Part shown: piece by piece, positions 47,522 to 55,242 of the stretch
Position numbering within the stretch: the first letter of the stretch is position 1
Layout: every line of letters starts with the position of its first letter
Source: Halodesulfovibrio marinisediminis DSM 17456
GTDB lineage: Bacteria > Desulfobacterota > Desulfovibrionia > Desulfovibrionales > Desulfovibrionaceae
Assembly: GCF_900129975.1 (NCBI RefSeq)
Contig: NZ_FSRG01000006.1
Coordinates: forward strand, 430,636 to 494,635
DNA: 64,000 nucleotides
Reading direction: 5' to 3'
Made by a program: the position numbers and the translations under genes
Notes under the pieces: generated by a model
The model's database searches: none
What the model was told of the DNA's origin: nothing
Seen by the model: only the letters and a program-made list of their open reading frames with translations

Positions 47522-49081
47522 CTAAGCAACACGCTTACAAACAGACTGCCGTAACATTGCAAACATTGCTGAAGGCAGTTCTTCCAGCGTAGAAATCACA
47601 CGGCTGCTTTCAGGAAGCACATCTTTAATCTCCTGAGCACAAATCCCTAGCCCATAGAACTCCACACCATACTTTCTGCCCTTTTTAATCGCCTTGATTG
47701 TACCTGCCACGTCATCAGGTTCCCCATCAGAAACAATAAGCACAATCTTTCGTTGCTCAGACAAAGCACTCATCTGCTGTAACACCCACCATAACGCTTC
47801 CGTCATTGGTGTTGTCCCCCTCGCCTGTACATGTAGATTAGTATGCAATCGTTCCCCATGCCTAACTAACGGCCGTACCGAAGGCACACCGCTTTTGCCC
47901 TCAGTAATTGCAGGAAAAGTTGTGACACCAACGTTAATACCATTTACGGTAAGAGCTTTAACGACTGCGAAAGACACAGCAGAGGCGAATTGGATACGGC
48001 TCCCCATTGAGCCAGACGAATCTAACAATATGTGAAACGCTGTATCTACTCCGCACCCATTTGAGCGCTCATAAAAGATGTCTTGCTGATTGATGGCGAG
48101 TTTATACAACCTCCCCCAATCTATTCGCCCTGTTCTGGCAGGTCGATTTCGCGACAAGAGCTCGGTCTGCATAAGTGAATGAAAACGTGCTTGCATTCCT
48201 GCAGTAACTCTTTCAACCGCTTGCATAGAATCTTCTGCCAAAGGTGAAGTCTTCTTGCTGCCAATAACCGCTACAGCGACACCGCCGTCCGCTGTTACAG
48301 ATTTCGAAGCCATTTCCAAAACTCTTTCAGCAGCGCTAGAAATATCCAAAGGGTAATCAGAAACTCCAACATCGCTACCATCACAAACTCCTTTCAACCT
48401 TTGTTTTGCTTCTTCAAAAGAAAACGGGATACCTTCTGGCATCCCGTCTTGTGGTTTCGATTCCATCATCGAACATTGTTGCTGCATGCACGCCACAGCT
48501 TTCTTTGCATAGACAAGAGCCGCTTTCGAATCAGGGCAGTTGCTGCGCATAATTTTAAGCAGCCCTTCTAGCTGAAAGCGCAACTGAGGGTAAACTTGAT
48601 CTATAGCTTTCGCATGCGCATCTACTCTGGATTGGACTTCTGGAACCTCCCAACTACGGACAGCCAACAGTAGCCAGTTAAGCACTAAAACTTCAGGTAG
48701 ATCAGGTAACTCTTGTTTTCCTGATACAAAGATATGCCGGATAAGCCACTGAAAGTTATGACGAGAGCCCGGGTACAACTTCGCAAAACAATTCTCTACG
48801 CGCCAATCTTCGAAAATGTTCCATACATGTTTTTCAATTGGCAGCACGGAGTCATCCAGACAACTAAAATCCGTAAAGCGAATATGAGCCGTTTCATGAT
48901 CGGTATACGAGCGAACGATATTCACCAAATTCATATCGCCTTCTGCAGGTAAACTTGGAAGCTGAATGCATCTACCATTTGTGAATGCTTCATTACCTCC
49001 AATCTGCACCGTCACGCCATACTTACGTCCAAGCATACTAGCAAGAAGCGGTAATGACCGTATTAATGATTTCTGATCCAT
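47522..49081 (-). CDS. CobT-like von Willebrand factor A protein
   Basis: A 519-residue protein. The C-terminal third is a VWA domain with a complete MIDAS: D-S-S-G-S in ILLDSSGSMGS, Thr in GTTPMTEALWW, Asp in LIVSDGEPDD. The N-terminal half resembles the CobT/peptidase-like part of cobaltochelatase, including HETAHIRFTDF (HExxH-like), which may form a metal site. No cobalamin genes are near, so a role in cobalt chelation is unlikely; it pairs with the CobS/MoxR ATPase nearby, as AAA+/VWA pairs do. The start overlaps the DUF3150 end region; AGGAGGAG precedes the ATG. Confidence 0.85.
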   Translation of the reverse strand: MDQKSLIRSLPLLASMLGRKYGVTVQIGGNEAFTNGRCIQLPSLPAEGDMNLVNIVRSYTDHETAHIRFTDFSCLDDSVLPIEKHVWNIFEDWRVENCFAKLYPGSRHNFQWLIRHIFVSGKQELPDLPEVLVLNWLLLAVRSWEVPEVQSRVDAHAKAIDQVYPQLRFQLEGLLKIMRSNCPDSKAALVYAKKAVACMQQQCSMMESKPQDGMPEGIPFSFEEAKQRLKGVCDGSDVGVSDYPLDISSAAERVLEMASKSVTADGGVAVAVIGSKKTSPLAEDSMQAVERVTAGMQARFHSLMQTELLSRNRPARTGRIDWGRLYKLAINQQDIFYERSNGCGVDTAFHILLDSSGSMGSRIQFASAVSFAVVKALTVNGINVGVTTFPAITEGKSGVPSVRPLVRHGERLHTNLHVQARGTTPMTEALWWVLQQMSALSEQRKIVLIVSDGEPDDVAGTIKAIKKGRKYGVEFYGLGICAQEIKDVLPESSRVISTLEELPSAMFAMLRQSVCKRVA

Positions 49082-49090
49082 ATACTCCTC

Positions 49091-50068
49091 CTACCAGAGT
49101 CCCAAACTATCTAGTTGCTGCCCTTGCGTTTCAACAGGAGGCATGTCCTCATTCACATCATCTAATTCTGCTTCAACAAAATCAGGACATGCATCAGAGG
49201 AAGTGCCAACAAGTCCAGCAAGCATGCTATCCGCACTCTGCCCTTCAATTATCTTCTGTCCGTGCTCTACCAACACGCTAGGACTTTGAAGCAATGACAA
49301 CAGCCCCTGAATCAGAAGTAACTTTGTACCAAGGATTGGACCGCGTCCCTTTACCTTAGTTAATGCGGCTTCAACCAACTCCACAATGGGAGCAACTCTT
49401 GGTTCCACAAATACAAGCCCTGCCAACTTACTATGAATAGTTCGAATGGGTGAGAGTGCCTTGCGGCTAACTTCTGTTTTCCCCGCATACGACTTCTGCC
49501 ATGCTTCTTTTGCTGTCTTCGCTATTTCGCCAAACAACGTGTCACCTAAAGAAGTGACCTCTTCCTCCAAACCACTGCCTTGGGACTGTGCGGTTTGCGC
49601 CACTGTGAACATCTGCCAATTAAAACTCAGCCGATGCCTAACGTAATCAACACTTACAACCGATCCTGCGATGAGCGACTCCCAGCCAGGGTTATTTGCA
49701 ATCCATTCATGAATAATCTCATCATAGCGGATTACGAATTCATCCTTGGCCTTGAGGAACTCATTCTTGATGACCTCCAACCCATCTCTCACTTCGTTGG
49801 CCCTATCGACTGGAATCGCCCAACCACCCAGAAACCGAACACCAATGCGATCAAGCATCGCGACCGCTCGGCTTTTAAGCGTACCAAAGACGCGCAGGTC
49901 TTTGGGGTCGCAAATACGCTTACTCCCAAGTGAGGCCAGCTGTTCAGGTGGTAGATCTGCACTCCCAAAATCAGCTGGAGTTAACTTCTTTCGTGCTGAC
50001 CAGATATGGACTTCCAAGTTCAATGCTACAATGTTATCGAGAGCCGTCATCTCAGTATGAACATTCAT
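49091..50068 (-). CDS. DUF3150-family protein
   Basis: A 325-residue protein matching DUF3150: the start LDNIVALNLEVHIWSARKKLTPADFG, then SLGSKRICDPKDLRVFGTLKSRAVAML and GVRFLGGWAIP are typical. It is mostly alpha-helical, without catalytic motifs. DUF3150 genes usually sit between a CobS-like AAA ATPase and a VWA protein on plasmids and integrative elements. That is exactly the order here. AGGAGGG precedes the ATG; its stop codon merges into the ribosome site of the VWA gene. Confidence 0.82.
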   Translation of the reverse strand: MNVHTEMTALDNIVALNLEVHIWSARKKLTPADFGSADLPPEQLASLGSKRICDPKDLRVFGTLKSRAVAMLDRIGVRFLGGWAIPVDRANEVRDGLEVIKNEFLKAKDEFVIRYDEIIHEWIANNPGWESLIAGSVVSVDYVRHRLSFNWQMFTVAQTAQSQGSGLEEEVTSLGDTLFGEIAKTAKEAWQKSYAGKTEVSRKALSPIRTIHSKLAGLVFVEPRVAPIVELVEAALTKVKGRGPILGTKLLLIQGLLSLLQSPSVLVEHGQKIIEGQSADSMLAGLVGTSSDACPDFVEAELDDVNEDMPPVETQGQQLDSLGLW

Positions 50069-50090
50069 CTGTTCCCTCCTAAATAGAAAA

Positions 50091-50106
50091 GGGAGCCGAA
50101 GCTCCC
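50091..50106 (-). promoter_or_regulatory. C(UUCG)G tetraloop hairpin before DUF3150
   Basis: Minus strand GGGAGC-TTCG-GCTCCC then TTTTC. Extra-stable UUCG loop, directly ahead of the DUF3150 ribosome site. Confidence 0.75.
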
Positions 50107-50108
50107 TG

Positions 50109-51092
50109 TTACGCGTCTGCTAATTGTGGAAATATTCGCTGCGCCAGTTCATGCAGCATCACTCTTGTTTCAGGTGCAGCTCGAAAGCCTAGTGCTCGAT
50201 CAAGTGCATACGTCACAGGTTGAATTCCCTGCTTTGCTAACGGCTGGAACTTAACAGTGAGATCAACCCATCGAATCAATGTTCGAGTAGAAAACGTTAC
50301 ATCTATTGTCTCGCCATAGTGCTGCTTATCGCCCATTCCCATAAAGAGGCGGCGAACCTCATTGGCATATTCAACCATGGATTCACGTATAGATTCTGGA
50401 AGGTCACCCGCAATATTTCCAAGTAGTTTCACTTCAGCATCCTTTTCAGGATACCCAACCTCGCACAGCCAGAAACGATCCATAAAAGCCAGGTTCTGCC
50501 GAAGAGTTCCTTGATACAATCCTGTAGTATCTGCTGCACCGTTTGTGTTCGCGGTAGCAGCCAACCTAAACATTGGATGTGCGTGAACCACTTCACCACC
50601 ATTTTCAGGAATGCACAGGGGCTCACCATCAAGAATACCGTTAAGGCCACTTGCTGCTGCAGGATCAAGAAGGTCAATCTCGTTCAATAAGAAAAGCCCT
50701 CCGTGCTTCATTGCTAACGCCAGAGGGCCATATTGAAATTTCATGTTACCGTCCTGTACCGAGTGATGTCCGACAAAATCAGGAAAATCCATCCTGCCAT
50801 GCGCCGTTACTTCCAGAACCGGATATTTCAACTTCGCTGCAAGCTGCTTGATAAGGCTCGTCTTCCCAGATCCTGTTGGTCCAAAAAGATACAACGGATC
50901 TGCATGCGACATAAACCATACTGCTATATCTCGCATGGTGTCATGAAACAGATACTCCGGGTTAACGCCCGGTGTGCAGCTCACAGCATTTAAAAATCCT
51001 TTTACCATTCTGCCAGACTTCTTCCCGCTAAAAACTTCACCAGCATCGACGTTGATGACATTCAGCTGTTTCAGTTCGTCTTCAAGGTTCAT
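50109..51092 (-). CDS. CobS/MoxR-like AAA+ ATPase
   Basis: A 327-residue AAA+ ATPase. Walker A LFGPTGSGKTSLIKQ near residues 65-75, Walker B GLFLLNEIDLLDP, sensor 1 LAATANTNG, and a Arg-finger-type FMDRFWLCEV. CobS family helicase-like substitution of E in Walker B (NEID) is intact. Partner VWA and DUF3150 genes follow. Such ATPases remodel a partner that the VWA protein recruits through its metal site. GGAG is seven to ten bases from the ATG. Confidence 0.88.
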   Translation of the reverse strand: MNLEDELKQLNVINVDAGEVFSGKKSGRMVKGFLNAVSCTPGVNPEYLFHDTMRDIAVWFMSHADPLYLFGPTGSGKTSLIKQLAAKLKYPVLEVTAHGRMDFPDFVGHHSVQDGNMKFQYGPLALAMKHGGLFLLNEIDLLDPAAASGLNGILDGEPLCIPENGGEVVHAHPMFRLAATANTNGAADTTGLYQGTLRQNLAFMDRFWLCEVGYPEKDAEVKLLGNIAGDLPESIRESMVEYANEVRRLFMGMGDKQHYGETIDVTFSTRTLIRWVDLTVKFQPLAKQGIQPVTYALDRALGFRAAPETRVMLHELAQRIFPQLADA

Positions 51093-51103
51093 ACGTACTC
51101 CTA

Positions 51104-52318
51104 CTAAATTTTCGCGATATGAAGCCGCTCAAAAGGTTGGCCATACTTTGTTACTGCCACAAGAAGTTCCTGAGCCTTTTGCTCCCCAACCTCATTTATT
51201 AGAGCAAACTCAAGCTTTGTCATATCGAGTGTTTTACGCCCTTCCTGACGGGTATTCTTAAAGCGGTAATGCGCTGTTTTCAGCCATTGTGAGTCTACAC
51301 CTGACTGATTATAAAACGCCTTAATACGCTCTTCTTTCGCGCTGATCTTTTTCTCAAGCCCTCGTTTTTCATCCTTTAAAACAGCAACCAACATAAGTTC
51401 ATCATCGTAAGCTGTATCCACTAGTACCTCACCTTCAAACTTCGGACATGAGCAGGCGTGTTCGCAATAGTCACAGAGAGGATGAAAACCATGGCAATAA
51501 GAGATATCCTTCAAAAAGGCCTTTCCTTCCTGCACCGCCTGTGCTCCTTTCCATATTTTCTCAGCTGTATTCTTAACTGCCTTCAACATCACACCACTTG
51601 GACGATAAGGGCCAAATGCCTTTGCTTCTGACATAGCAAGACACAACACCCACCCTTCAATATCTACACTTGAAGACTTCTCTGGAAAAGGGAAACCAAA
51701 GACCTTCTTCACAGCCTGAGAAAATGTCAGCTTCTCAAACACTAATACTCCATGTTCATCCCACATGGAAAACACAGGCAGATTCCAACATTCCACAAGA
51801 AAACCCAGCTGTCCGTACAACTGGGTTTCGTATGCGGTATAGAGTGATCCAGGTATTCGCTCTGTACTCTTTAATTCAAGTATCCTCACTGTGGGCTGAG
51901 GCCATCCCCATACCAACGCAAAATCCAAATGCGCTTTAATGGGAATGCCCTTATGCTGCGTTGCTATTTCAAGCTGACAAAACGTGTTCGCACCATTGGC
52001 TTGAAACGCATTTGCAATGCCGGACTCCAACCAGTGACCACGCTGCAGCACAAGCTGCTTCTTGAGCGTATTGTAAATCTGATCAAACTTATCCTGCTGA
52101 TACCAATCCACAACAGTCTGCTCTGTTGCATGCTGTCCCAAACCAAGCTTCCCAGCCACGGCAGCGCGCATACACTCAACGCCTTTCCCGACATCCGACA
52201 TACCCACATACTGACTCCGATCACCAAGTTGAATTTGAGTTTCATGAGCACCATGTTTAAGTAATCCCTTTGCCAGCTGCGCCAGCAAAGTATCTGCTTT
52301 ACGATTCATACTTCGCAT
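51104..52318 (-). CDS. RecB/Cas4-like PD-(D/E)xK nuclease
   Basis: A 404-residue nuclease. The active-site core is HLDFALVWGWPQPTVRILELKS (Asp, then E-x-K) around residues ~135-160, followed by the Tyr-Gln-containing YETQLYGQLGFLVE helix. A cysteine cluster near residue 290 (CHGFHPLCDYCEHACSCPKFEG) could hold a 4Fe-4S site as in Cas4/AddB-type nucleases. It is the likely exonuclease partner of the ERF annealing protein just upstream, forming a Red-like two-gene recombination unit. ATG at 52318 chosen for GGAG spacing; a second ATG two codons earlier is also possible. Confidence 0.8.
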   Translation of the reverse strand: MRSMNRKADTLLAQLAKGLLKHGAHETQIQLGDRSQYVGMSDVGKGVECMRAAVAGKLGLGQHATEQTVVDWYQQDKFDQIYNTLKKQLVLQRGHWLESGIANAFQANGANTFCQLEIATQHKGIPIKAHLDFALVWGWPQPTVRILELKSTERIPGSLYTAYETQLYGQLGFLVECWNLPVFSMWDEHGVLVFEKLTFSQAVKKVFGFPFPEKSSSVDIEGWVLCLAMSEAKAFGPYRPSGVMLKAVKNTAEKIWKGAQAVQEGKAFLKDISYCHGFHPLCDYCEHACSCPKFEGEVLVDTAYDDELMLVAVLKDEKRGLEKKISAKEERIKAFYNQSGVDSQWLKTAHYRFKNTRQEGRKTLDMTKLEFALINEVGEQKAQELLVAVTKYGQPFERLHIAKI

Positions 52319-52340
52319 TTTCATACTCCATAAACACGAA

Positions 52341-52364
52341 AGCCCCGGCCAATGGGCCAGGGCT
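52341..52364 (-). promoter_or_regulatory. Hairpin before the RecB/Cas4-like gene
   Basis: Minus strand AGCCCTGGCC-CATT-GGCCGGGGCT followed by TTCG and GGAG. One wobble pair in the stem. Confidence 0.6.
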
Positions 52365-52384
52365 ATACTTGCAAATTCTGTTTA

Positions 52385-53122
52385 CTAAACTGCATGCGCA
52401 TCTGCATACTTCCACCAGATATTTCTGCTGTTATCCCAACGAAAACCAGCTTCTTTCAACAACGGTTTCTTCGCTTTCGTATTACCAGACGCAGTCACAC
52501 AAGTACGACCATCCTTAGCCTGCACTTGTTGGTATACAACACCATCAAGCTGCGGAAGCTGAACTACTGTAGTGTCTCTAAACGAAGAAAGGGAAGCCTG
52601 CGGGCCTCCCGATTGATTGGAAATATGCTGTTGTTGCTCTTGGGTATCTACCCGTGGTTCACGTTTTAACTGATGCAAGTTGGTATTCTGATTCGTTCTA
52701 CTTTGCCTCTCACGCCCAATTGCAGCCTCTGCGTCATCATCGATTTCTGTGACCAAACCGACCAAAGTAGCCAATGCATACCGACGTGCATATGTAAGCG
52801 CAGAACCATATCCTTGCGGATCAGCTTTGGGCAACGGCATCACCATACAAGAGGCCTGCCACTCCCCAGACTCAGCATGCATGAGCTTTGTCACCAACCC
52901 TAAGCAACCAGACTCTACAGGGACTGGGTACTGTGACACCCAAATGCCATTAACCAACAATACCTCACGACATGCATCCATTACCGCGTTCAGCGTTGCA
53001 TACCTGCTCTTCACAAATGGATTTTCTGCATCCTTAGCCACAGGCATCAATGCCTGCTGCACTTTCAACATCGCCTTCGCAAGCTCTGTCATATTCTGTG
53101 ATGAATAGGCTGTAAGCTCCAT
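52385..53122 (-). CDS. ERF-family single-strand annealing protein
   Basis: A 245-residue annealing protein of phage-type recombination. The N-terminal ~140 residues match the ERF/Rad52-like family: MTELAKAMLKVQQALMPVAKD, NPFVKSRYATLNAVMDACREVL, GSALTYARRYALATLVGL (the most conserved ERF segment) and EIDDDAEAA. The C-terminal domain (residues ~205-240) has KKPLLKEAGFRWDNSRNIWW, a small module seen in several nucleic-acid proteins of plasmids and phages. The start at 53122 has a near-perfect AAGGAGG; a longer frame to 53176 is not needed. Nearest to the promoter end of the train. Confidence 0.88.
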   Translation of the reverse strand: MELTAYSSQNMTELAKAMLKVQQALMPVAKDAENPFVKSRYATLNAVMDACREVLLVNGIWVSQYPVPVESGCLGLVTKLMHAESGEWQASCMVMPLPKADPQGYGSALTYARRYALATLVGLVTEIDDDAEAAIGRERQSRTNQNTNLHQLKREPRVDTQEQQQHISNQSGGPQASLSSFRDTTVVQLPQLDGVVYQQVQAKDGRTCVTASGNTKAKKPLLKEAGFRWDNSRNIWWKYADAHAV

Positions 53123-53143
53123 AGTACCTCCTTGAAACAAAAA

Positions 53144-53172
53144 CATCCCCACCAGAAGGACTGGCAGGGATG
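53144..53172 (-). promoter_or_regulatory. Hairpin before the ERF gene
   Basis: Minus strand CATCCCTGCCAG...CTGGTGGGGATG, followed by TTTTTG and the AAGGAGG ribosome site. Confidence 0.6.
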
Positions 53173-53253
53173 ACAAAAATCTTATTGGTCAAGAGAGTAA
53201 TATATAGGAATTTTTTTTTGATTTACAGTCTACACACCTTACATATTAAACTG

Positions 53254-53700
53254 CTAATTATCTGTCTTCCGACTTGGAAGTCGATTAATATAGCCATCCA
53301 TTATTTGGTAAAATATTTTTTTGCCGTTTATTGTTGGTTTTTCCCCATCACTATCCATCCCTTCAACCAAAATAGTATCTTGGTCCTTCAAGGTAATTCT
53401 ATAAACCATATGCATAGACATGAAAGTAACCCTTGTAAGCTTATACAACCTTACATTTTCACGGGGCCTACCAATCACCTGAACTTCATAAACTTCATCT
53501 TTTGACCCTGGTGTACAAAAAAAAGCATAGTCAGAAACTCCTCGGCTCCAAACCCCCTCTGCAGCATTACAAAGAACTTCCATTATATCACGAGATTGAT
53601 AGCTACCTAATGGATCAACCATATTACTTGGTTTTGCATAACAACTTGCCCCCCAAAATAACACAATAAAACCTACAGCAATAACCTTCTTCATACTCAT
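53254..53700 (-). CDS. Secreted protein of unknown function
   Basis: A 148-residue protein with a signal peptide (KKVIAVGFIVLFWGASCYA, cleavage likely before KPSN). The mature part is short and beta-rich (VYRITLKDQDTILVEGMDSDGEKP). Not recognised. It lies between the ERF train and the dut gene with its own 130-bp gap, and low GC like the rest of the island. The ATG at 53700 follows GGGGATA; a second ATG lies two codons on. Confidence 0.6.
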   Translation of the reverse strand: MSMKKVIAVGFIVLFWGASCYAKPSNMVDPLGSYQSRDIMEVLCNAAEGVWSRGVSDYAFFCTPGSKDEVYEVQVIGRPRENVRLYKLTRVTFMSMHMVYRITLKDQDTILVEGMDSDGEKPTINGKKIFYQIMDGYINRLPSRKTDN

Positions 53701-53736
53701 CACAAATATCCCCACATAGATTCATAAATAAATCCT

Positions 53737-54168
53737 CTAGCGCCCCGTTGAGCCAAACCCCCCTTCACCGCGCCCAGAACTGCTTACCTCTACAGTTTCC
53801 TCAAAACTAATGTTTAAAACAGGCTTTATGACAAGCTGTGCTATTCGATCACCTTTTTTAACATGAAAATCTGACTTTCCATGGTTAATTAAGATAACTC
53901 CAACTTCTCCCCGGTAATTACAATCTATTGTTCCAGGAGAATTTAAAACCGTAATTTGATATTTTAAAGCAAGTCCACTCCTTGGGCGCACTTGCGCCTC
54001 TGTTCCATTTGGTAACTCTAACCGAATACCAGTATGTATTAACTTACTTTCACAAGGAGCTATAACTACTTCATCAATTGAATAAATATCAAAACCAGCA
54101 TCGCCTTCATGGGCTTGAGTAGGTAAGATAGAATCTTTATTTGTTCTTAGTATGTTGACTTTAAGCAT
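53737..54168 (-). CDS. dut: dUTP pyrophosphatase
   Basis: A 143-residue homotrimeric-type dUTPase that cleaves dUTP to dUMP and PPi. All five motifs are present: [36 protein letters not shown] with the catalytic Asp, [23 protein letters not shown]. Its ATG overlaps the last base of the Dcd-like gene (54168), so the two are translated together. Being in an island next to a restriction system rather than in a core cluster, it may serve DNA defence or element replication as well as metabolism. Confidence 0.97.
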   Translation of the reverse strand: MLKVNILRTNKDSILPTQAHEGDAGFDIYSIDEVVIAPCESKLIHTGIRLELPNGTEAQVRPRSGLALKYQITVLNSPGTIDCNYRGEVGVILINHGKSDFHVKKGDRIAQLVIKPVLNISFEETVEVSSSGRGEGGFGSTGR

Positions 54169-54947
54169 TATGATCTTCTCTGTTCTATTCTAAACAAAGC
54201 TAAAAGAGCGGGCACACCAACTAAAAATGTTGGAGCATGCTCACAAATATAGTTTAAATTGGGATGTAATTTTTTAAAACTATCCACACACAACGGACCA
54301 CCTAAAATCAGAAGCCATGCAACAAGCCACATGATCAACCAAAACCAAAATTGCTTATAGAACTCCTTCCAAGGAGAAGTAATCTTTTGCTTTGCGTCCT
54401 TATAAGTAGAAGAACCTTTCAATTTTGTTAATATTTTTTCTTTTTCATTTCGGTCCTCTAGCCATTCTTCAAATTCGTCACTATGCTCTCGAACTAATCC
54501 TGCACGCCCAGGAGTATTAGTGCTCGCTTTTGTTGACGGTGTTAGCAAATTATCAAAAATAAGAGTAACAAAAGATGCTCCCACCGAAAGATGATATGCA
54601 TCCTCGCTATAATTATGGACAGAGATTAAAGAAGGACCAACCCAATTAGGGTCAAGCGTTGTACTGATATGGCCTAACCCCTTGGACACAAGCCGAACTT
54701 TAGAATGATAGGTTCCTGCTAATGAACTATCAACCCATACGGCCTCTTCTGTCATAACTAAAGTAGTGCTGCTCGGCTCAAGAATAATTTTATTATCTTC
54801 AGTTGGATGAACTAACTCATCATCTCTCCATGCAAATTTACTAGCCGTCAAATTATAAGATGCCCCTTTCACATTATCTTCACAAAAAGGGTAAATCCCT
54901 ATGCGCTCACCTAAATTTTTTATAATATCAACATCACTTAGCACCAT
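54168..54947 (-). CDS. Membrane-anchored dCTP deaminase-like protein
   Basis: A 259-residue protein. Residues 1-~160 have the dCTP deaminase/dUTPase fold: [52 protein letters not shown] and [12 protein letters not shown]. In the segment after DPNW, where Dcd enzymes carry the catalytic Glu (VLEF or TLEL), this protein reads SLISVHN, so the Glu appears replaced by Ser. The C-terminal ~60 residues add two hydrophobic segments ([18 protein letters not shown] and [12 protein letters not shown]) after a charged linker. ATG at 54947 has AAGGAGA upstream; a frame to 55058 is unlikely. A stop/start overlap joins it to dut. Possibly a sensor rather than an enzyme. Confidence 0.75.
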   Translation of the reverse strand: MVLSDVDIIKNLGERIGIYPFCEDNVKGASYNLTASKFAWRDDELVHPTEDNKIILEPSSTTLVMTEEAVWVDSSLAGTYHSKVRLVSKGLGHISTTLDPNWVGPSLISVHNYSEDAYHLSVGASFVTLIFDNLLTPSTKASTNTPGRAGLVREHSDEFEEWLEDRNEKEKILTKLKGSSTYKDAKQKITSPWKEFYKQFWFWLIMWLVAWLLILGGPLCVDSFKKLHPNLNYICEHAPTFLVGVPALLALFRIEQRRS

Positions 54948-55048
54948 AAATCTCCTTAAAAAAACATACCGAAGTGAGTACACACTTCTATTTATTATTT
55001 CAAGACATACCCCAGTCCAACCCAAGGCAAAAGTGAGTTGATATAAAA

Positions 55049-55069
55049 AAGGCACCAAGTTGGTGCCTT
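55049..55069 (-). terminator. Terminator of the type I RM locus
   Basis: Minus strand AAGGCACCA-ACT-TGGTGCCTT then T6. It lies 170 bp past the hsdR stop. Confidence 0.85.
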
Positions 55070-55242
55070 CGTAAATTTACCTTAGAAGAAAAAACTAATT
55101 CTATTTTTAAAACTAGCGGTTCAGAAGACCCAATATGATAAAAAACTCACAATTCACCGCATCCCCCAACCATCAGACTTTTCACTCTATTATTTGTGCA
55201 AAAAAGCAAGCACCTAACTCTTCATAAGCCTTACCTTTTATA

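Noticed and set aside
47522-51092. Cobalamin biosynthesis (cobalt chelatase CobS/CobT)
   Set aside because: CobN and all other cobalamin genes are absent, and the trio is joined to recombination genes; likeness is only at the fold level.
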